Made by a program: the position numbers and the translations under genes. Below, piece after piece: positions 18,687 through 29,029 of a stretch of DNA of 64,000 nucleotides. This stretch comes from Andreesenia sp964489735 (GTDB lineage: Bacteria > Bacillota > Clostridia > Tissierellales > Gottschalkiaceae): positions 17,046 to 81,045 of the forward strand of contig CAZBAL010000006.1 in the NCBI GenBank assembly GCA_964489735.1, read 5' to 3'. Below the pieces are notes generated by a model, which ran no database searches, was not told where the DNA came from, and worked only from the letters and a program-made list of their open reading frames with translations. Numbering within the stretch: the stretch's first letter is position 1; every line of letters starts with the position of its first letter.

Positions 18687-21176
18687 TTATAATACGGTTC
18701 TAGGATTCACGTCTACACTTACTATTATATCAGAATTCTGTTCAGCTTTTTCAACTAAGCAGTATTTCCTTACAATATCTTTTATAAAATCTAATTCATC
18801 TTTATCTGTTTTTATTAAGATTTTCCATCTATATCTATCTTTAATCTTGTATATTGAAGCCATATTCGGTCCTAATATATGTGTATTCTTAATGATGAAG
18901 TTCTTACTCTTTTCTTCATAGATTGCTCTATGAATTCTGTGAACTTCCTCATATACCCTATTCTCATCTCTGCCGTAAACTGTGATGTCTATCAGCTCAG
19001 AAAAAGGCGGATATCCATATGCTTTTCTAATTTTTATCTCATCAGTGTAAAATGATTTATAATCTGAATTCATCGATGAGCGAATTGCATAGTTGTCAGG
19101 ATTATAAGTCTGTATCACTACATCACTATCTTTTCCTGCTCTTCCGGCTCTTCCAGACACTTGAGTAATAAGCTGGAAAGTTCTTTCTGCTGAAGAATAG
19201 TCCGGAATATTCAGAGATATATCCGCCATAATGATTCCAACAAGAGTCACATCAGGAAAATCAAATCCTTTGCTGACCATCTGAGTTCCTATAAGTATAT
19301 CTATTCTCTTATCCTTCATCATACTGTATATTCTCTCATAACTTCCCTTTTGGGACATAGTATCCGCATCCATTCTGGCAACTCTAGCCCCTGGAAAATA
19401 TTTTCTCGCCTCAATCTCAACTTTTTGAGTTCCTATACCCATATATCTTATATATTTTGAATCACATTCCGGACATTTTTCAGGCACCTTTTTTGTCTGA
19501 CCGCAATAGTGACATACCATAATATTCTCTCTCATATGAAAGTTCATAGAAATATCGCACGAGTCACATCTTATCGTGTAACCACACTCTCTGCAGCTCA
19601 CTGCCTTAGAAAAACCTCTGCTATTTAGAAATAGTATAGTCTGTTCTCCCTTCTTGAGTCTGTCATTTATGTTGTTGTAAAGATCATAACTGAATATAGT
19701 TTTATTTCCATTTAACAGTTCTTCTCTCATATCAACAATTCTGACTTCAGGCATCTTAATATTCATAACTCTTTTGTGGAGTTCGATCAGCTTATAATCC
19801 TGTTTTTCAGATCTAAAGTAAGACTTAATTGAAGGAGTAGCTGAACCAAGCACCAGCTTAGCATTTTTCTCATAATTAAGTGAAATAAGCTTTTCAGCAA
19901 CTTCAATAGATTCGTATTTAGGATTCATCTCTGACTTATATGAAGTTTCATGTTCTTCGTCTATAATAATAATTCCCAGATTTTCAAAAGGCATAAATAA
20001 AGCTGATCTTGTTCCAACAACAATTTGAACCTTTCCTTCTCTGATCTTTCTCCACTGATCATATCTCTCACCAAAAGATAGATTACTATGATATATTGCC
20101 ACTCTATTTTTAAACCTTCCAGCAAATCTTTCAACAGTTTGAGGTGTAAGTGCTATCTCAGGAACTAGAACAATTGCATCTTGTCCTTTATTTATTACTT
20201 CCTCTATGAGCTGAAGATAGACTTCAGTTTTTCCACTTCCAGTGACACCTTTGAGCAGATATATTTTTTCGTCTCCACAAGTTATCCTGTTAAAAGCGCT
20301 CCTCTGCTCATCATTTAACTCATGCTTAGAGTATTTTTTAATATCTTCATCTATAACTTTTCTCTCATACTCTTCTTCTTTTATTTTTATTATACCTTTA
20401 TTTTCAAGCCCTTTTAGTGTCTGACTGCTTGTATTAAACTTTTCTAAAAGATCCTTATATTCGAATCTCAGGAACTCATCATCTCTGCCTAAAGTCTTGA
20501 CTTCATTTAAGTACCTGAGTATTTCAATCTGTTTAGTTGCTCTGTTTCCAACGACCTCAATAGCATTATCATAGTCATCATAATTTAGATATACATATTT
20601 TCTATATGCAATATTTACTGACTGTTTATAAACTTCATCAATAAATATATCTTCACTATTGACCAGTTTATTGATTTCTCTTTTCAGTTGTGATTTTTCA
20701 TAAAATTTACTGAACTTTTTAATAAATCTATCTAGTGACATTCTCTTTCTACTGTTCATATAATCAACAATCTCATCACCCAGTGATTCTGAATAACTGA
20801 TCTCTTTTTTCAATATGATATATTTCTCCGATTTCGTACTTAGACCAGATGGGATAATAGTTCTTATAGCATCAACGAATTTGCACAGATATCTTTCTCT
20901 CATCCAGAAAACTAAACTTATCTGTTTTTGTGTAAGCACTGGATTTTTATCTAATAAGAATTGTACTTCTTTGATATTCATATTTCTTTCATCCGAACTC
21001 AGCTCTTCAGTGATTCCAAGTACTATTCCATCTATCATATTATCTCCTCTGCCAAATGGCACCAGAACTCGCATACCTACCTGAATTTCACTCTCCATAA
21101 ATTCAGGAATTGAATAAGTAAAAGGCTTATCCAGCTTGACATGAGGAATATCAACTATTATATTAGCATAAAGCAT
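18687..21176 (-). CDS. priA: Primosomal protein N' (replication restart helicase)
   Basis: PriA recognises stalled forks and reloads the replisome. The 829 residues show the N-terminal DNA-binding domain, Walker A GVTGSGKTEVYL, the DEEH box IIIDEEHETSY, the two zinc-binding clusters with CRECGYTIRCDSC and CHYCG...CPEC, and the C-terminal helicase motif QVSGRAGRAG. Length is on the upper side of normal. The ATG at 21176 follows GGATGATATAG. It lies between coaBC and def; about 100 gene-free bases separate it from def. Confidence 0.97.
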   Translation of the reverse strand: MLYANIIVDIPHVKLDKPFTYSIPEFMESEIQVGMRVLVPFGRGDNMIDGIVLGITEELSSDERNMNIKEVQFLLDKNPVLTQKQISLVFWMRERYLCKFVDAIRTIIPSGLSTKSEKYIILKKEISYSESLGDEIVDYMNSRKRMSLDRFIKKFSKFYEKSQLKREINKLVNSEDIFIDEVYKQSVNIAYRKYVYLNYDDYDNAIEVVGNRATKQIEILRYLNEVKTLGRDDEFLRFEYKDLLEKFNTSSQTLKGLENKGIIKIKEEEYERKVIDEDIKKYSKHELNDEQRSAFNRITCGDEKIYLLKGVTGSGKTEVYLQLIEEVINKGQDAIVLVPEIALTPQTVERFAGRFKNRVAIYHSNLSFGERYDQWRKIREGKVQIVVGTRSALFMPFENLGIIIIDEEHETSYKSEMNPKYESIEVAEKLISLNYEKNAKLVLGSATPSIKSYFRSEKQDYKLIELHKRVMNIKMPEVRIVDMREELLNGNKTIFSYDLYNNINDRLKKGEQTILFLNSRGFSKAVSCRECGYTIRCDSCDISMNFHMRENIMVCHYCGQTKKVPEKCPECDSKYIRYMGIGTQKVEIEARKYFPGARVARMDADTMSQKGSYERIYSMMKDKRIDILIGTQMVSKGFDFPDVTLVGIIMADISLNIPDYSSAERTFQLITQVSGRAGRAGKDSDVVIQTYNPDNYAIRSSMNSDYKSFYTDEIKIRKAYGYPPFSELIDITVYGRDENRVYEEVHRIHRAIYEEKSKNFIIKNTHILGPNMASIYKIKDRYRWKILIKTDKDELDFIKDIVRKYCLVEKAEQNSDIIVSVDVNPRTVL

Positions 21177-21313
21177 CTATATCATCCTTCAGTAAATATA
21201 CATATTCAGTATTTGTCTACCTCTTATGACCAATATCACAAGTGTTCGACAGTATCCTATCAAGATCAAAAAATATAATTCTAAAATATCCTGCGAAATC
21301 TAGTCTATTATCA

Positions 21314-21345
21314 GTAAAAAAATAGAGAGCTTAAAATTAAGCTCT
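21314..21345 (-). terminator. Terminator overlapping the end of coaBC
   Basis: A 9-bp stem (agagcttaa / ttaagctct, 21326-21345) with a 2-base centre includes the coaBC stop codon and is followed on the minus strand by CTATTTTTTTA. The priA gene therefore probably has its own promoter in the 160-base gap. Confidence 0.8.
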
Positions 21346-22641
21346 TTTTATCTCCATGACCTTGTCTATAATAATATCTGCAAGTTCTCTTTTAGTCATC
21401 TTATTAATTTCATATATCCTGCCATCATTGAAAATAATTTCAGCAGCATTGTAATCAGAACCAAAACCCGTTTCCTTTCCGGATATGTCATTTGCAACTA
21501 TGAAATCCAAGTTCTTTGAAACTATTTTCTTCTTGGCATTTTCCACTAGATTCTCACTCTCTGCAGCAAACCCAACCAGTATCTGATCTTTCTTTTTTTC
21601 TCCTAAAGCCTTTGCAATATCAACAGTTCTCTGGAATTCGAGGCTCAGATTGTCATCTGCTTTTTTTATCTTCTGATTGGAATAGTTCATAGGTTTATAA
21701 TCAAGTGGTGCTGCAGCTTTAATCACAATATCCAAACTATCAAATACTTCATCTATTGCATTTAGCATTTCATCCGTAGTTTCAATTTCAACAACTTCTA
21801 TACCAGATGGCTTTTCCAGCCTCGTAGGTCCTGTAACTAAAATGACATCGGCTCCTCTATCTCTTGCTGCTTTAGCAATCTCATACCCCATCTTACCACT
21901 TGAATTGTTAGTGATATATCTTACAGGGTCTAGTCTTGCAATAGTTGGTCCCGCTGTGACAAGAAGTTTCATCCCTGACATATCTGTGTCCCGAAGTTCA
22001 ACTGGAATCCGACTCATTTCTACGTTAGAATCATTTGCCTCACCATTAGACTGTTCTTCTGACTGATTCAAATATATGGACTTATTTGAATTTTTTTCTC
22101 CACTTAATAAGCTTAAAACAAAATCTACGATCCTCTGTGGATCTTCAAGTTTGCCTTCTCCTACATCTCCACAGGCAAGTCTTCCAGATGCAGGTGAAAT
22201 AAAATAGTATCCCAGTTCAGATAACTTGGAAACATTCTCTTTAAATATAGGATTGTTGTACATATTCGTATTCATAGCAGGTGCAAATACAACCGGTGCT
22301 AATGTTGCCATAACTGTGGTGCTCAGCATATCATCTGCAATGCCATTGGCAATTTTTCCTATTATATTCGCAGTAGCTGGTGCAATCAAAAAAAGGTCTG
22401 CAGCTTTTGCTATTGATATATGCTCCACATCCCATGATGGAATATCTCCAAACATATCTGTGACTACAAAGTTCTGCGACATAGTCTGGAATGTAAGAGG
22501 AGCTACAAACTTTTCAGCAGCTTCTGTCATTATCACTTTGACATCTGCACCCTGTTTTACTAATCTGCTCACAATATCAGGAGCCTTATATGCTGCTATG
22601 CCTCCCGTTACTCCTAACACTATATTCTTAACTTTTAACAA
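21337..22641 (-). CDS. coaBC: Bifunctional phosphopantothenoylcysteine decarboxylase / phosphopantothenate-cysteine ligase
   Basis: CoaBC carries out two consecutive steps of coenzyme A synthesis. The N-terminal flavoprotein decarboxylase domain has GVTGGIAAYKAPD, the NPIFKEN / APAMNTNMY segment and the ASGRLACGDVGEGK loop with its active cysteine; the C-terminal ligase domain has VTAGPTIARLDPVR, ITNNSSGKMGYEIA and KKADDNLSLEF. About 45 variable residues link them. A frame opens at a GTG at 22650, but the TTG at 22641 is eight bases from GAGG and gives the normal N-terminus. Confidence 0.95.
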   Translation of the reverse strand: MLKVKNIVLGVTGGIAAYKAPDIVSRLVKQGADVKVIMTEAAEKFVAPLTFQTMSQNFVVTDMFGDIPSWDVEHISIAKAADLFLIAPATANIIGKIANGIADDMLSTTVMATLAPVVFAPAMNTNMYNNPIFKENVSKLSELGYYFISPASGRLACGDVGEGKLEDPQRIVDFVLSLLSGEKNSNKSIYLNQSEEQSNGEANDSNVEMSRIPVELRDTDMSGMKLLVTAGPTIARLDPVRYITNNSSGKMGYEIAKAARDRGADVILVTGPTRLEKPSGIEVVEIETTDEMLNAIDEVFDSLDIVIKAAAPLDYKPMNYSNQKIKKADDNLSLEFQRTVDIAKALGEKKKDQILVGFAAESENLVENAKKKIVSKNLDFIVANDISGKETGFGSDYNAAEIIFNDGRIYEINKMTKRELADIIIDKVMEIKRA

Positions 22642-22674
22642 TCTCCACACCTCATCTGCTCTAAATAAATATTA

Positions 22675-22980
22675 TTATTCTTCAACTGCCGAGTCTTCAG
22701 AGCTCTCCTCAGATTCCACTGATTCAGACATTGCAGCTTCAACGTTTTCTGAAAGTTCTTCTTCATCTTCTAAAAGAGTTCTGTCAATCTTATGAAATTC
22801 TAATAAGTTTTCTTTGTACTCTCTAATAGCTATTGATATTGCACCTTCCTCTTCCGATTCTTTTTCAACAAGAGGTGTTGAGCCTTCTAATATCTGTCTG
22901 GCTCTCTTAGATATAACAGTGACTAAACTGTACTTGCTATCAATATTTTCTAATAATTCATTATTGGATAAATTCTTCAT
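22675..22980 (-). CDS. rpoZ: DNA-directed RNA polymerase omega subunit
   Basis: Omega helps fold and keep the beta' subunit in RNA polymerase. The 101 residues contain the family pattern SKYSLVTVISKRARQIL near residue 15, a conserved IAIREYK segment, and then an unusually long acidic Ser/Glu tail. It lies between gmk and coaBC, its standard place in Firmicutes. Confidence 0.94.
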   Translation of the reverse strand: MKNLSNNELLENIDSKYSLVTVISKRARQILEGSTPLVEKESEEEGAISIAIREYKENLLEFHKIDRTLLEDEEELSENVEAAMSESVESEESSEDSAVEE

Positions 22981-22991
22981 TCTTCTTCCTC

Positions 22992-23591
22992 CTATAAACC
23001 CTCAATCAAATTCTTCTGTCTGTGGACTCTGCATTTTTCAGCTTCTATTATTGCTTCCATTTTAGAAACTGCGCTATCAACCTCATCATTTAAGACTGCA
23101 TAGTCATATTTAAATGCATAGCCAATCTCATCATATGCGCTTTCAAATCTCCTGATCATAGATTCTCTAGTCTCAGTTCCTCTGAGTTCCAATCTGCTCT
23201 TAAGTTCTTCCATAGATGGAGGGAGTATAAACACAAATACACCATCTTTGTAAATCTCTTTAACTTTCAAAGCTCCCTGAATATCAATCTCCAAAAGTAC
23301 ATCTTTACCCTGCTCAAGTTTTTCAAGTACCTTAGTCTTTGGAGTACCATAATAGTTACCATAGACTTCGGCATGCTCTAAGAACTCATTTTCTGAAAGC
23401 ATCTCTTTAAATTCTTCTCTCTTTAAAAAATAGTAATTTACACCGTCAACCTCACCAGGTCTAGGATCTCTTGTTGTTGCAGATATCGAAAGTTCGATAC
23501 TCTTGTTTTTTTCTAGTAAACCTTTGCATATAGTTCCTTTTCCTGCCCCTGAAGGTCCAGAAACTACTAATAATAAGCCTTTAGTGCTCAT
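22992..23591 (-). CDS. gmk: Guanylate kinase
   Basis: Gmk phosphorylates GMP to GDP. The P-loop GPSGAGKGTI lies near residue 13, followed by SATTRDPRPGEVDGVNYYF and GNYYGTPK, which bind GMP, and DIQGALKVKE. The frame allows TTG at 23594 or ATG at 23591 after AAGGAGG; the ATG is used. It sits between remA and rpoZ. Confidence 0.97.
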   Translation of the reverse strand: MSTKGLLLVVSGPSGAGKGTICKGLLEKNKSIELSISATTRDPRPGEVDGVNYYFLKREEFKEMLSENEFLEHAEVYGNYYGTPKTKVLEKLEQGKDVLLEIDIQGALKVKEIYKDGVFVFILPPSMEELKSRLELRGTETRESMIRRFESAYDEIGYAFKYDYAVLNDEVDSAVSKMEAIIEAEKCRVHRQKNLIEGL

Positions 23592-23605
23592 CAACCCATT
23601 CCTCC

Positions 23606-23869
23606 TTATTCAGTATCTGAAACACAATCTTTATTATCTAATCTATTAGATACTGTTTCCGGCTGAACCGCCGACAGTATAATATGATCACTATCAGTAA
23701 TTACTACAGCCCTCGTTCTTCTGCCATAAGTTGCATCTATGAGCATTCCTCTGTCCCTAGCTTCTTGAATAATTCTCTTTATTGGTGCTGATTCCGGACT
23801 TACAATAGCCACTATCCTATTAGCTGATACCATGTTTCCAAAACCAATATTAATTAATCTTATAGCCAT
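23606..23869 (-). CDS. remA: RemA/DUF370 family regulatory protein
   Basis: This 87-residue protein has the complete conserved DUF370 core: LINIGFGNMVSANRIVAIV, PESAPIKRIIQEARDRG and DATYGRRTRAVVITDS. In Bacillus RemA is a DNA-binding regulator of matrix and osmolyte genes; the role here is not shown by the sequence. Its location between yicC and gmk is the conserved one. Confidence 0.93.
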   Translation of the reverse strand: MAIRLINIGFGNMVSANRIVAIVSPESAPIKRIIQEARDRGMLIDATYGRRTRAVVITDSDHIILSAVQPETVSNRLDNKDCVSDTE

Positions 23870-23889
23870 ATGAACACCTCCTGAACTAT

Positions 23890-24768
23890 CTATTCAATAT
23901 TCTGTATCTGTTCTCTTATCTCTTCAATTTTTGTTTTTATTTCAACTACTCTATTTAAAATCTCTGTATTTCCTGCTTTTGAACCGATGGTATTTGTCTC
24001 TCTATTCATTTCTTGAACAATAAAGTCAAGTTTTTTACCTATGCTTCCTTCACTTGCCGCCGTATGTCTGAAGAGGCCAATATGACTGTTAAGTCTTACA
24101 ATTTCCTCATCTACATTAGATTTGTCAGCAAAATAAGCAATCTCATTTTCAAGCTTGTTACTATCGACTGCTCCTCTATCTTCCAAGATTTCTGCTATTC
24201 TCTTACTGAGCTTCTCTCTATACTCAGTAACCATCTCGTCCTTATACCTTTCTATTTCGGTAATCATATTTTCAATGGAAGAAAGCTTAGACTCCATATT
24301 CCCAGCTAGGACTTCACCTTCTCTACTCCTAGCAGCATCTAGCTTATCAAGGGAAGTATTCAAAGCCTCTCTGCAAATATTCCAGATTTCTTCCTGGTCA
24401 TATTCTTTTTTGACCGGCTTAAGTACATCAGGAAAATCTAAAAATCTATCCATCGTGATATCTGAATAAATACCGATTTTTCTTCCCAAATCTTCTACTG
24501 CTTTTAAATATGCATGTGCAAGTTTTTCATCTACCTGTACTTCAACATCATCCTGACCAAATTCATCTATGTTGATATACACTTCAATTCTTCCTCTATC
24601 AACTTTAGATTTAATATTAGATTTAACTTGTTCTTCCAAATAGGAGATATGTCTAGGTATTCTAGTGACAATGTCACAGTATCTGTGATTAACAGTTTTT
24701 ATCTCTACACTTATGGTTATTGAACCTTCTGTATGCTCCCCTATACCATATCCAGTCATGCTCTTCAA
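23890..24768 (-). CDS. yicC: YicC-family endoribonuclease
   Basis: The 292-residue protein belongs to the YicC/YloC family of stress-related endoribonucleases. It starts with the typical SMTGYGIGE, includes EIKTVNHRY near residue 27, and ends with the conserved C-terminal domain containing KLDFIVQEMNRETNTIGSK. The start is TTG at 24768, nine bases after GAGGGG. It heads the conserved yicC-remA-gmk-rpoZ-coaBC operon. A TATAAT at 24873-24868 on the minus strand is a possible -10 element without a clear -35. Confidence 0.95.
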   Translation of the reverse strand: MKSMTGYGIGEHTEGSITISVEIKTVNHRYCDIVTRIPRHISYLEEQVKSNIKSKVDRGRIEVYINIDEFGQDDVEVQVDEKLAHAYLKAVEDLGRKIGIYSDITMDRFLDFPDVLKPVKKEYDQEEIWNICREALNTSLDKLDAARSREGEVLAGNMESKLSSIENMITEIERYKDEMVTEYREKLSKRIAEILEDRGAVDSNKLENEIAYFADKSNVDEEIVRLNSHIGLFRHTAASEGSIGKKLDFIVQEMNRETNTIGSKAGNTEILNRVVEIKTKIEEIREQIQNIE

Positions 24769-25118
24769 TATTATAAGCCCCTCTCAATTATTCTGCATTT
24801 AATCTTCGGCTTACTCTCCGATTTGTTACATTCATACATGAATATATATTTTCATAAAGTATATTCTATTATAACATATAGATGCCTATTCTTTTAGGGA
24901 AATCTCGCTTTTTCTTTAAATTTCGCCGATTTTTGTAGGAATACAGATAGAATCATGTACTCACAGATATTACAGAAAATCATGATTTAACAAAACCAAT
25001 TTATCTGTTCATGCTCTCCAAAAGTCCATTATATTAAGACATTGCCTAATAATTCTCATAAAACAGTCTAAATGCTACAGATGGAATCTATGTTATAATA
25101 TTCATGGAAGGTGATAAT
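24769..25118. promoter_or_regulatory. Divergent intergenic region between yicC and rqcH
   Basis: This 350-base gap holds the leaders of two divergent genes and no open frame of its own. Possible -10 hexamers TATAAT are at 24873-24868 (minus, toward yicC) and 25094-25099 (plus, toward rqcH). The latter would give an rqcH leader of only about 13 bases that still holds the AAGGTGA site. Neither has a convincing -35. One AAAGTATAT motif occurs at about 24856. Confidence 0.5.
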
Positions 25119-26891
25119 ATGGCATTTGACGGAATAGTTCTCAATGCAGTTGAGAATGAACTTGAAGAAAAACTTATTGGTACTAAAATAGATAGAGTTA
25201 ATCAGCCTGAAAAGGATGAGCTCATAATAAATATACGTGGAAAAGGTGAGAATTATAAGCTGCTGCTATCAGCTAGCAGCAATAATCCAAGAGCTCACCT
25301 AACAACAATGACGAAACCTAACCCCATGAGTCCTCCAATGTTCTGTATGCTTTTAAGAAAGCACTTACAGGGAGGAATAATAACTGATATCAGACAGATT
25401 GAAATGGAGAGAATCCTGGTCATTGAAATTGAATCAATGGATGAACTTGGATATAAATCAAAGAAAGATCTTGTCATTGAAATAATGAGCAAACACAGCA
25501 ATATAATTCTTGTCAGAAAAGATGATTCACAGATTCTTGATTCAATAAAAAGAATACCTGCATCTACTTCCTCAGTGAGACAGGTACTTCCGGGACTCAA
25601 ATATGAATACCCACCATCACAGGATAAAGTTAATCCTTTGGCATATGAGTTTAGTCTTTTACCAGACACTTTGAAATTGACAGACAGAAATTTAAAACTA
25701 TTTAAATTCCTATACTTCACTTTCTTAGGTATGAGTCCACTCATAGCTCGTGAAATAGCATTTAGAGCAAATTTAGACTCGGATAAATTTATATATGATC
25801 TAGATGAAGCCGATATAAATAATCTCTCTAATACCCTGTCTGAATTCTATTCACATATAAAAAATGATGTATTCAGCCCGACTATAGTGAGAGATCCTGA
25901 CACTTCAGAAGTAACTGCATTTTCTGCAGTTGAACTCCATCAGTTCACAGGATTTCAGGTTGAGAAGATTGACTCTATATCAAGTCTACTAGAGAAGTTT
26001 TTCACGGAAAGAGATAATCAGGACAGAATAAAGCAGAAATCATCTGACCTTAGAAAATCAATTTCCACGAAGCTTGAAAGATTAATGAACAAAACGGCAA
26101 AACAAGAACTTGAGCTTAGAGAATCCAAAGACAGAGAAAAGTATAGAATCAAAGGAGAACTGTTAACTGCTAATTTATATAAAGTAGGTAAAGGTGATAG
26201 AGAGATTATTGTAGACAATTTTTACAGTGAAGATTTTGAAAAGATGTCGATTAGTCTTGACCCCAAACTTTCACCAGCAGATAATGCACAGAAATATTTC
26301 AAAAGGTATAATAAACTGAAGCATGCAGACAATCTCCTGACTACTCAGATTGAACAATCTAGAGAAGAGATTGAGTACCTAGATAATATTATTTTCTCCA
26401 TAGACAATTCAACTGAAATTACAGAAATAGATGAGATTAGAGAGGAGCTTATTAAGGAAAACTATCTGAAAAGTTACCACCTTAAGAATAGAAAACAAAA
26501 ACAAGAATCATCAAAACCCCATCATTATGAATCTTCTGATGGATTTGATATATATGTCGGAAAGAACAACAAACAGAACGACTATCTAACACTGAGATTT
26601 GCTAATAGAGATGATTACTGGTTTCATACTAAAGATATACCCGGCTCTCATGTAATAATTAAATCTGATGGTAGAGAAATAACTGAAACAGCAATTAAGG
26701 AGGCGGCTCTCCTAGCTTCATATTACAGTAAAGGAAAAATGTCTTCGAATGTAGCGGTCGACTACACTGAGAAAAAGAATGTAAGAAAACCTAGCGGTGC
26801 AAAACCAGGAATGGTTATATATGAAAATAATAGCACCATTTATATTACTCCAGAAAGGTCAGAAGTAATCAAAATAAAAAAAGTCTGTTAG
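25119..26891 (+). CDS. rqcH: Ribosome quality control protein RqcH (NFACT / Rqc2 homologue)
   Basis: RqcH binds stalled 50S subunits with peptidyl-tRNA and adds C-terminal alanine tails that mark the chain for degradation; the family was formerly called fibronectin-binding protein. The protein of about 590 residues has the NFACT-N domain (FDGIVLNAVENEL, FCMLLRKHLQGG), a helix-hairpin-helix region, a long coiled coil near residues 290-430, and the C-terminal NFACT-R domain with DDYWFHTKDIPGSHVII. A frame opens at 25104, but the ATG at 25119 has the AAGGTGA site at the right distance. It is one of few plus-strand genes, opposite yicC as in Bacillus yloA. Confidence 0.96.
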   Translation: MAFDGIVLNAVENELEEKLIGTKIDRVNQPEKDELIINIRGKGENYKLLLSASSNNPRAHLTTMTKPNPMSPPMFCMLLRKHLQGGIITDIRQIEMERILVIEIESMDELGYKSKKDLVIEIMSKHSNIILVRKDDSQILDSIKRIPASTSSVRQVLPGLKYEYPPSQDKVNPLAYEFSLLPDTLKLTDRNLKLFKFLYFTFLGMSPLIAREIAFRANLDSDKFIYDLDEADINNLSNTLSEFYSHIKNDVFSPTIVRDPDTSEVTAFSAVELHQFTGFQVEKIDSISSLLEKFFTERDNQDRIKQKSSDLRKSISTKLERLMNKTAKQELELRESKDREKYRIKGELLTANLYKVGKGDREIIVDNFYSEDFEKMSISLDPKLSPADNAQKYFKRYNKLKHADNLLTTQIEQSREEIEYLDNIIFSIDNSTEITEIDEIREELIKENYLKSYHLKNRKQKQESSKPHHYESSDGFDIYVGKNNKQNDYLTLRFANRDDYWFHTKDIPGSHVIIKSDGREITETAIKEAALLASYYSKGKMSSNVAVDYTEKKNVRKPSGAKPGMVIYENNSTIYITPERSEVIKIKKVC

Positions 26892-26937
26892 TCAAAATAA
26901 ACTTTCAAATCATGATTCTTTGTGAAATAAACACATT

Positions 26938-26973
26938 ATATAGAGGTTATAGTGAATACTATAACCTCTATAT
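26938..26973. terminator. Possible bidirectional terminator after rqcH
   Basis: A perfect 16-bp inverted repeat (left arm 26938-26953, right arm 26958-26973) with a 4-base loop lies between the convergent rqcH and SLH/BspA genes. It lacks a T-run on either side, so termination is inferred from position and stability. Confidence 0.6.
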
Positions 26974-27030
26974 ATATTACTATGAAGTTCAATAAAAATT
27001 CAGTATCTTTGTGTGAAATAACCTTTTCAT

Positions 27031-29029
27031 TTACTCAATCCACTTTAAATCAACTGTATTATCAAAGCAGTGGAATTTTATATCTGCTATACCTGCTGCA
27101 TCTTCTATATCAATATCAGGTCCTAATATTTTTTAATACTTCCTGGTATTCTAACTTCTCCGTTTAAGTTGCACTCTTTAAACGATAATTCACCAATTTT
27201 CTTCAACTTGGAACCACCTTCGAATCTAAGCGTATTTAATGGTGTCTTTTTAAAGGCATAAACAGCAATAGTTTCTACCGATGATGGTATGTTTACTTCT
27301 TCCAAGCCACTTTCACCAAATGACAGTGGACCAACAACAATAAGAGAGTTTGGTAAATCTATTGTCTTGAGAGACTCACAATTAGCAAACGCTCTCTCTT
27401 TAATATTTACGACATGATTTGGAATTTCTACTTCCTCAAGTGAAGCACAATTACTAAAAGTATAACTTGGTATCACTGTAATAGGACTTAGAATTTTTGC
27501 ACTGCTTAAGTTTTGACAAGATCTAAAAACTCCATCTTCCATTAGTTCGACAGAATTCGGAACCGTTATAGATTTCAATCCAGATCCAAAAAACGCATGC
27601 GATTTTATTTCCTTCACCGAATTAGGAATGACAATCTCTGAAAGTGCAGAGCAAGCCGAAAAAGCAAATCGATCTATCGATGTTACTGAGCTAGGTATCA
27701 CTACTGTTTTCAATAAAGGGCTTCCAGAAAAAGCATTTTCTCCAATGGATGTTACTGAATTTGGAATATTAACTTTCAATAATGACATACATCCTCTAAA
27801 ACTATGAGGAGCAATTGATTTTAATGAGCCAGGTAGTACGACTTCTGTCAACTCAGTAGAACCAAAAGACCATTCCCCGATAGTTTCAGGAGAGTAACTA
27901 TCAATAAATACAACTTCTTCCAAAGTAGACCCATAAAACCCAGAATTCCCTATATGACACTCTTGCGGAATGTATACTTTTTTCAAAGTAGTGCTGTTTT
28001 TGAAAGCATCTTTGCCCAGTTCTTTTACTCTTATGCCTTCAATATATCTAGGAAGTGCTAGTGTCGCCATAGAACTGTTAGAAGACTTTATTCTTACACT
28101 CATATCGTCTATTTTTTCCCATTCATAATCAGCTACTATTACTTTAACTTTCTTTTTTGCCCTTTTACCATCTGTAGTTTTGAAAACTACAGTAACTTGG
28201 TACTCTCCTTCAACTGTAGAATTAACATAGTCGTCCTCTATGTATATATCGCTTACAGCATTTCCGTTCTCATCCGTTGCTGTAACACCTTCCAGTATAT
28301 GACTATTCAGTTTATCTCTACCTGCTGAACCATCTGTTATTTCACTATCATTTAGTTGAACTCCATATGCTTCAGGCAAGTTCTTTACATTAACATCTGT
28401 CGTTTCATAGGTTCTTTCATTATATGGTATTGTAAGACTGTATAATATTTTGGCTAGCTCTGCTCTGCTTATATCATTTTCAGACTTGAACACCCTCCAG
28501 GGTAACCATTAATAGCTCCCATAGAAACCAGCTTTTCAATTGAGCCTTTCGCCCAATGGCCTTCTATATCTGTCAATGATGCAGTATTTCCCAAGTCATT
28601 ATACTTATTTGTATTATCCAGAGCAGCAAATATCAACTTAGATGCCTCTGCTCTTTTTATATTGTTTCCTGGCTTAAAACTTCCATCAGCATATCCGTCG
28701 ATTATTCCTGCAGAAGATAGATCCGTAATATATGGTTCACTCCACATTTCTGAGTTCACATCAGTGTAAGTTTTTACTATTCCCTTCGACTTTATAAGCA
28801 TGTCAAAATATGCACTGACCATCTTTGCTGCTTCTTCTCTTTTTATCGGATTATCTGGTCTAAATGTTTCATCAGGATATCCATTTATTACTTTCTCTTC
28901 TACCAGCTTTTCTATAGCTGGCTTAGCCCAGTGCTCTCCTATATCAGTAAGTGTTACTGCGGATGCAATGCTCGAACTTATTATGACCGTACCCAATGCT
29001 AATTATATTATTTTTTTACTCTTTCCCAT
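27031..29029 (-). pseudogene. SLH-domain, BspA-type leucine-rich-repeat surface protein, broken by three lesions
   Basis: The original start is the ATG at 29029, behind AAAAGGGGAG, opening a signal peptide MGKSKKII that meets TAA at 29005-29003; the same frame goes on with LALGTVIISSSIASA. Two SLH domains follow, starting at LTDIGEHWAKPAIEKL and YTDVNSEMWSEPYI. The third is cut at 28498-28493: GYPGG must be joined to VFKSENDISRAELAK by restoring one base in GGAGGG. Next come an Ig-like region and a run of LRR_5 repeats (for example IPNSVTSIGENAFSGSPLL). A third shift in a six-base homopolymer at 27129-27134 stops the frame at 27123; the next frame gives a plausible end to a TAA at 27033-27031. 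The ancestral product would be a cell-wall-bound surface protein. Confidence 0.85.

Noticed and set aside
22226..22795. Plus-strand open frame of 189 codons opposite coaBC and rpoZ
   Set aside because: It overlaps two well-supported genes, has a low-complexity Ser-rich end and no promoter or ribosome binding site.
27031..29029. Random sequencing errors as the cause of the broken SLH and XRE genes
   Set aside because: More than fifty housekeeping genes in the window have no frameshift or premature stop; five lesions in two accessory genes are unlikely by chance. Read-level errors in homopolymers are still not fully excluded.
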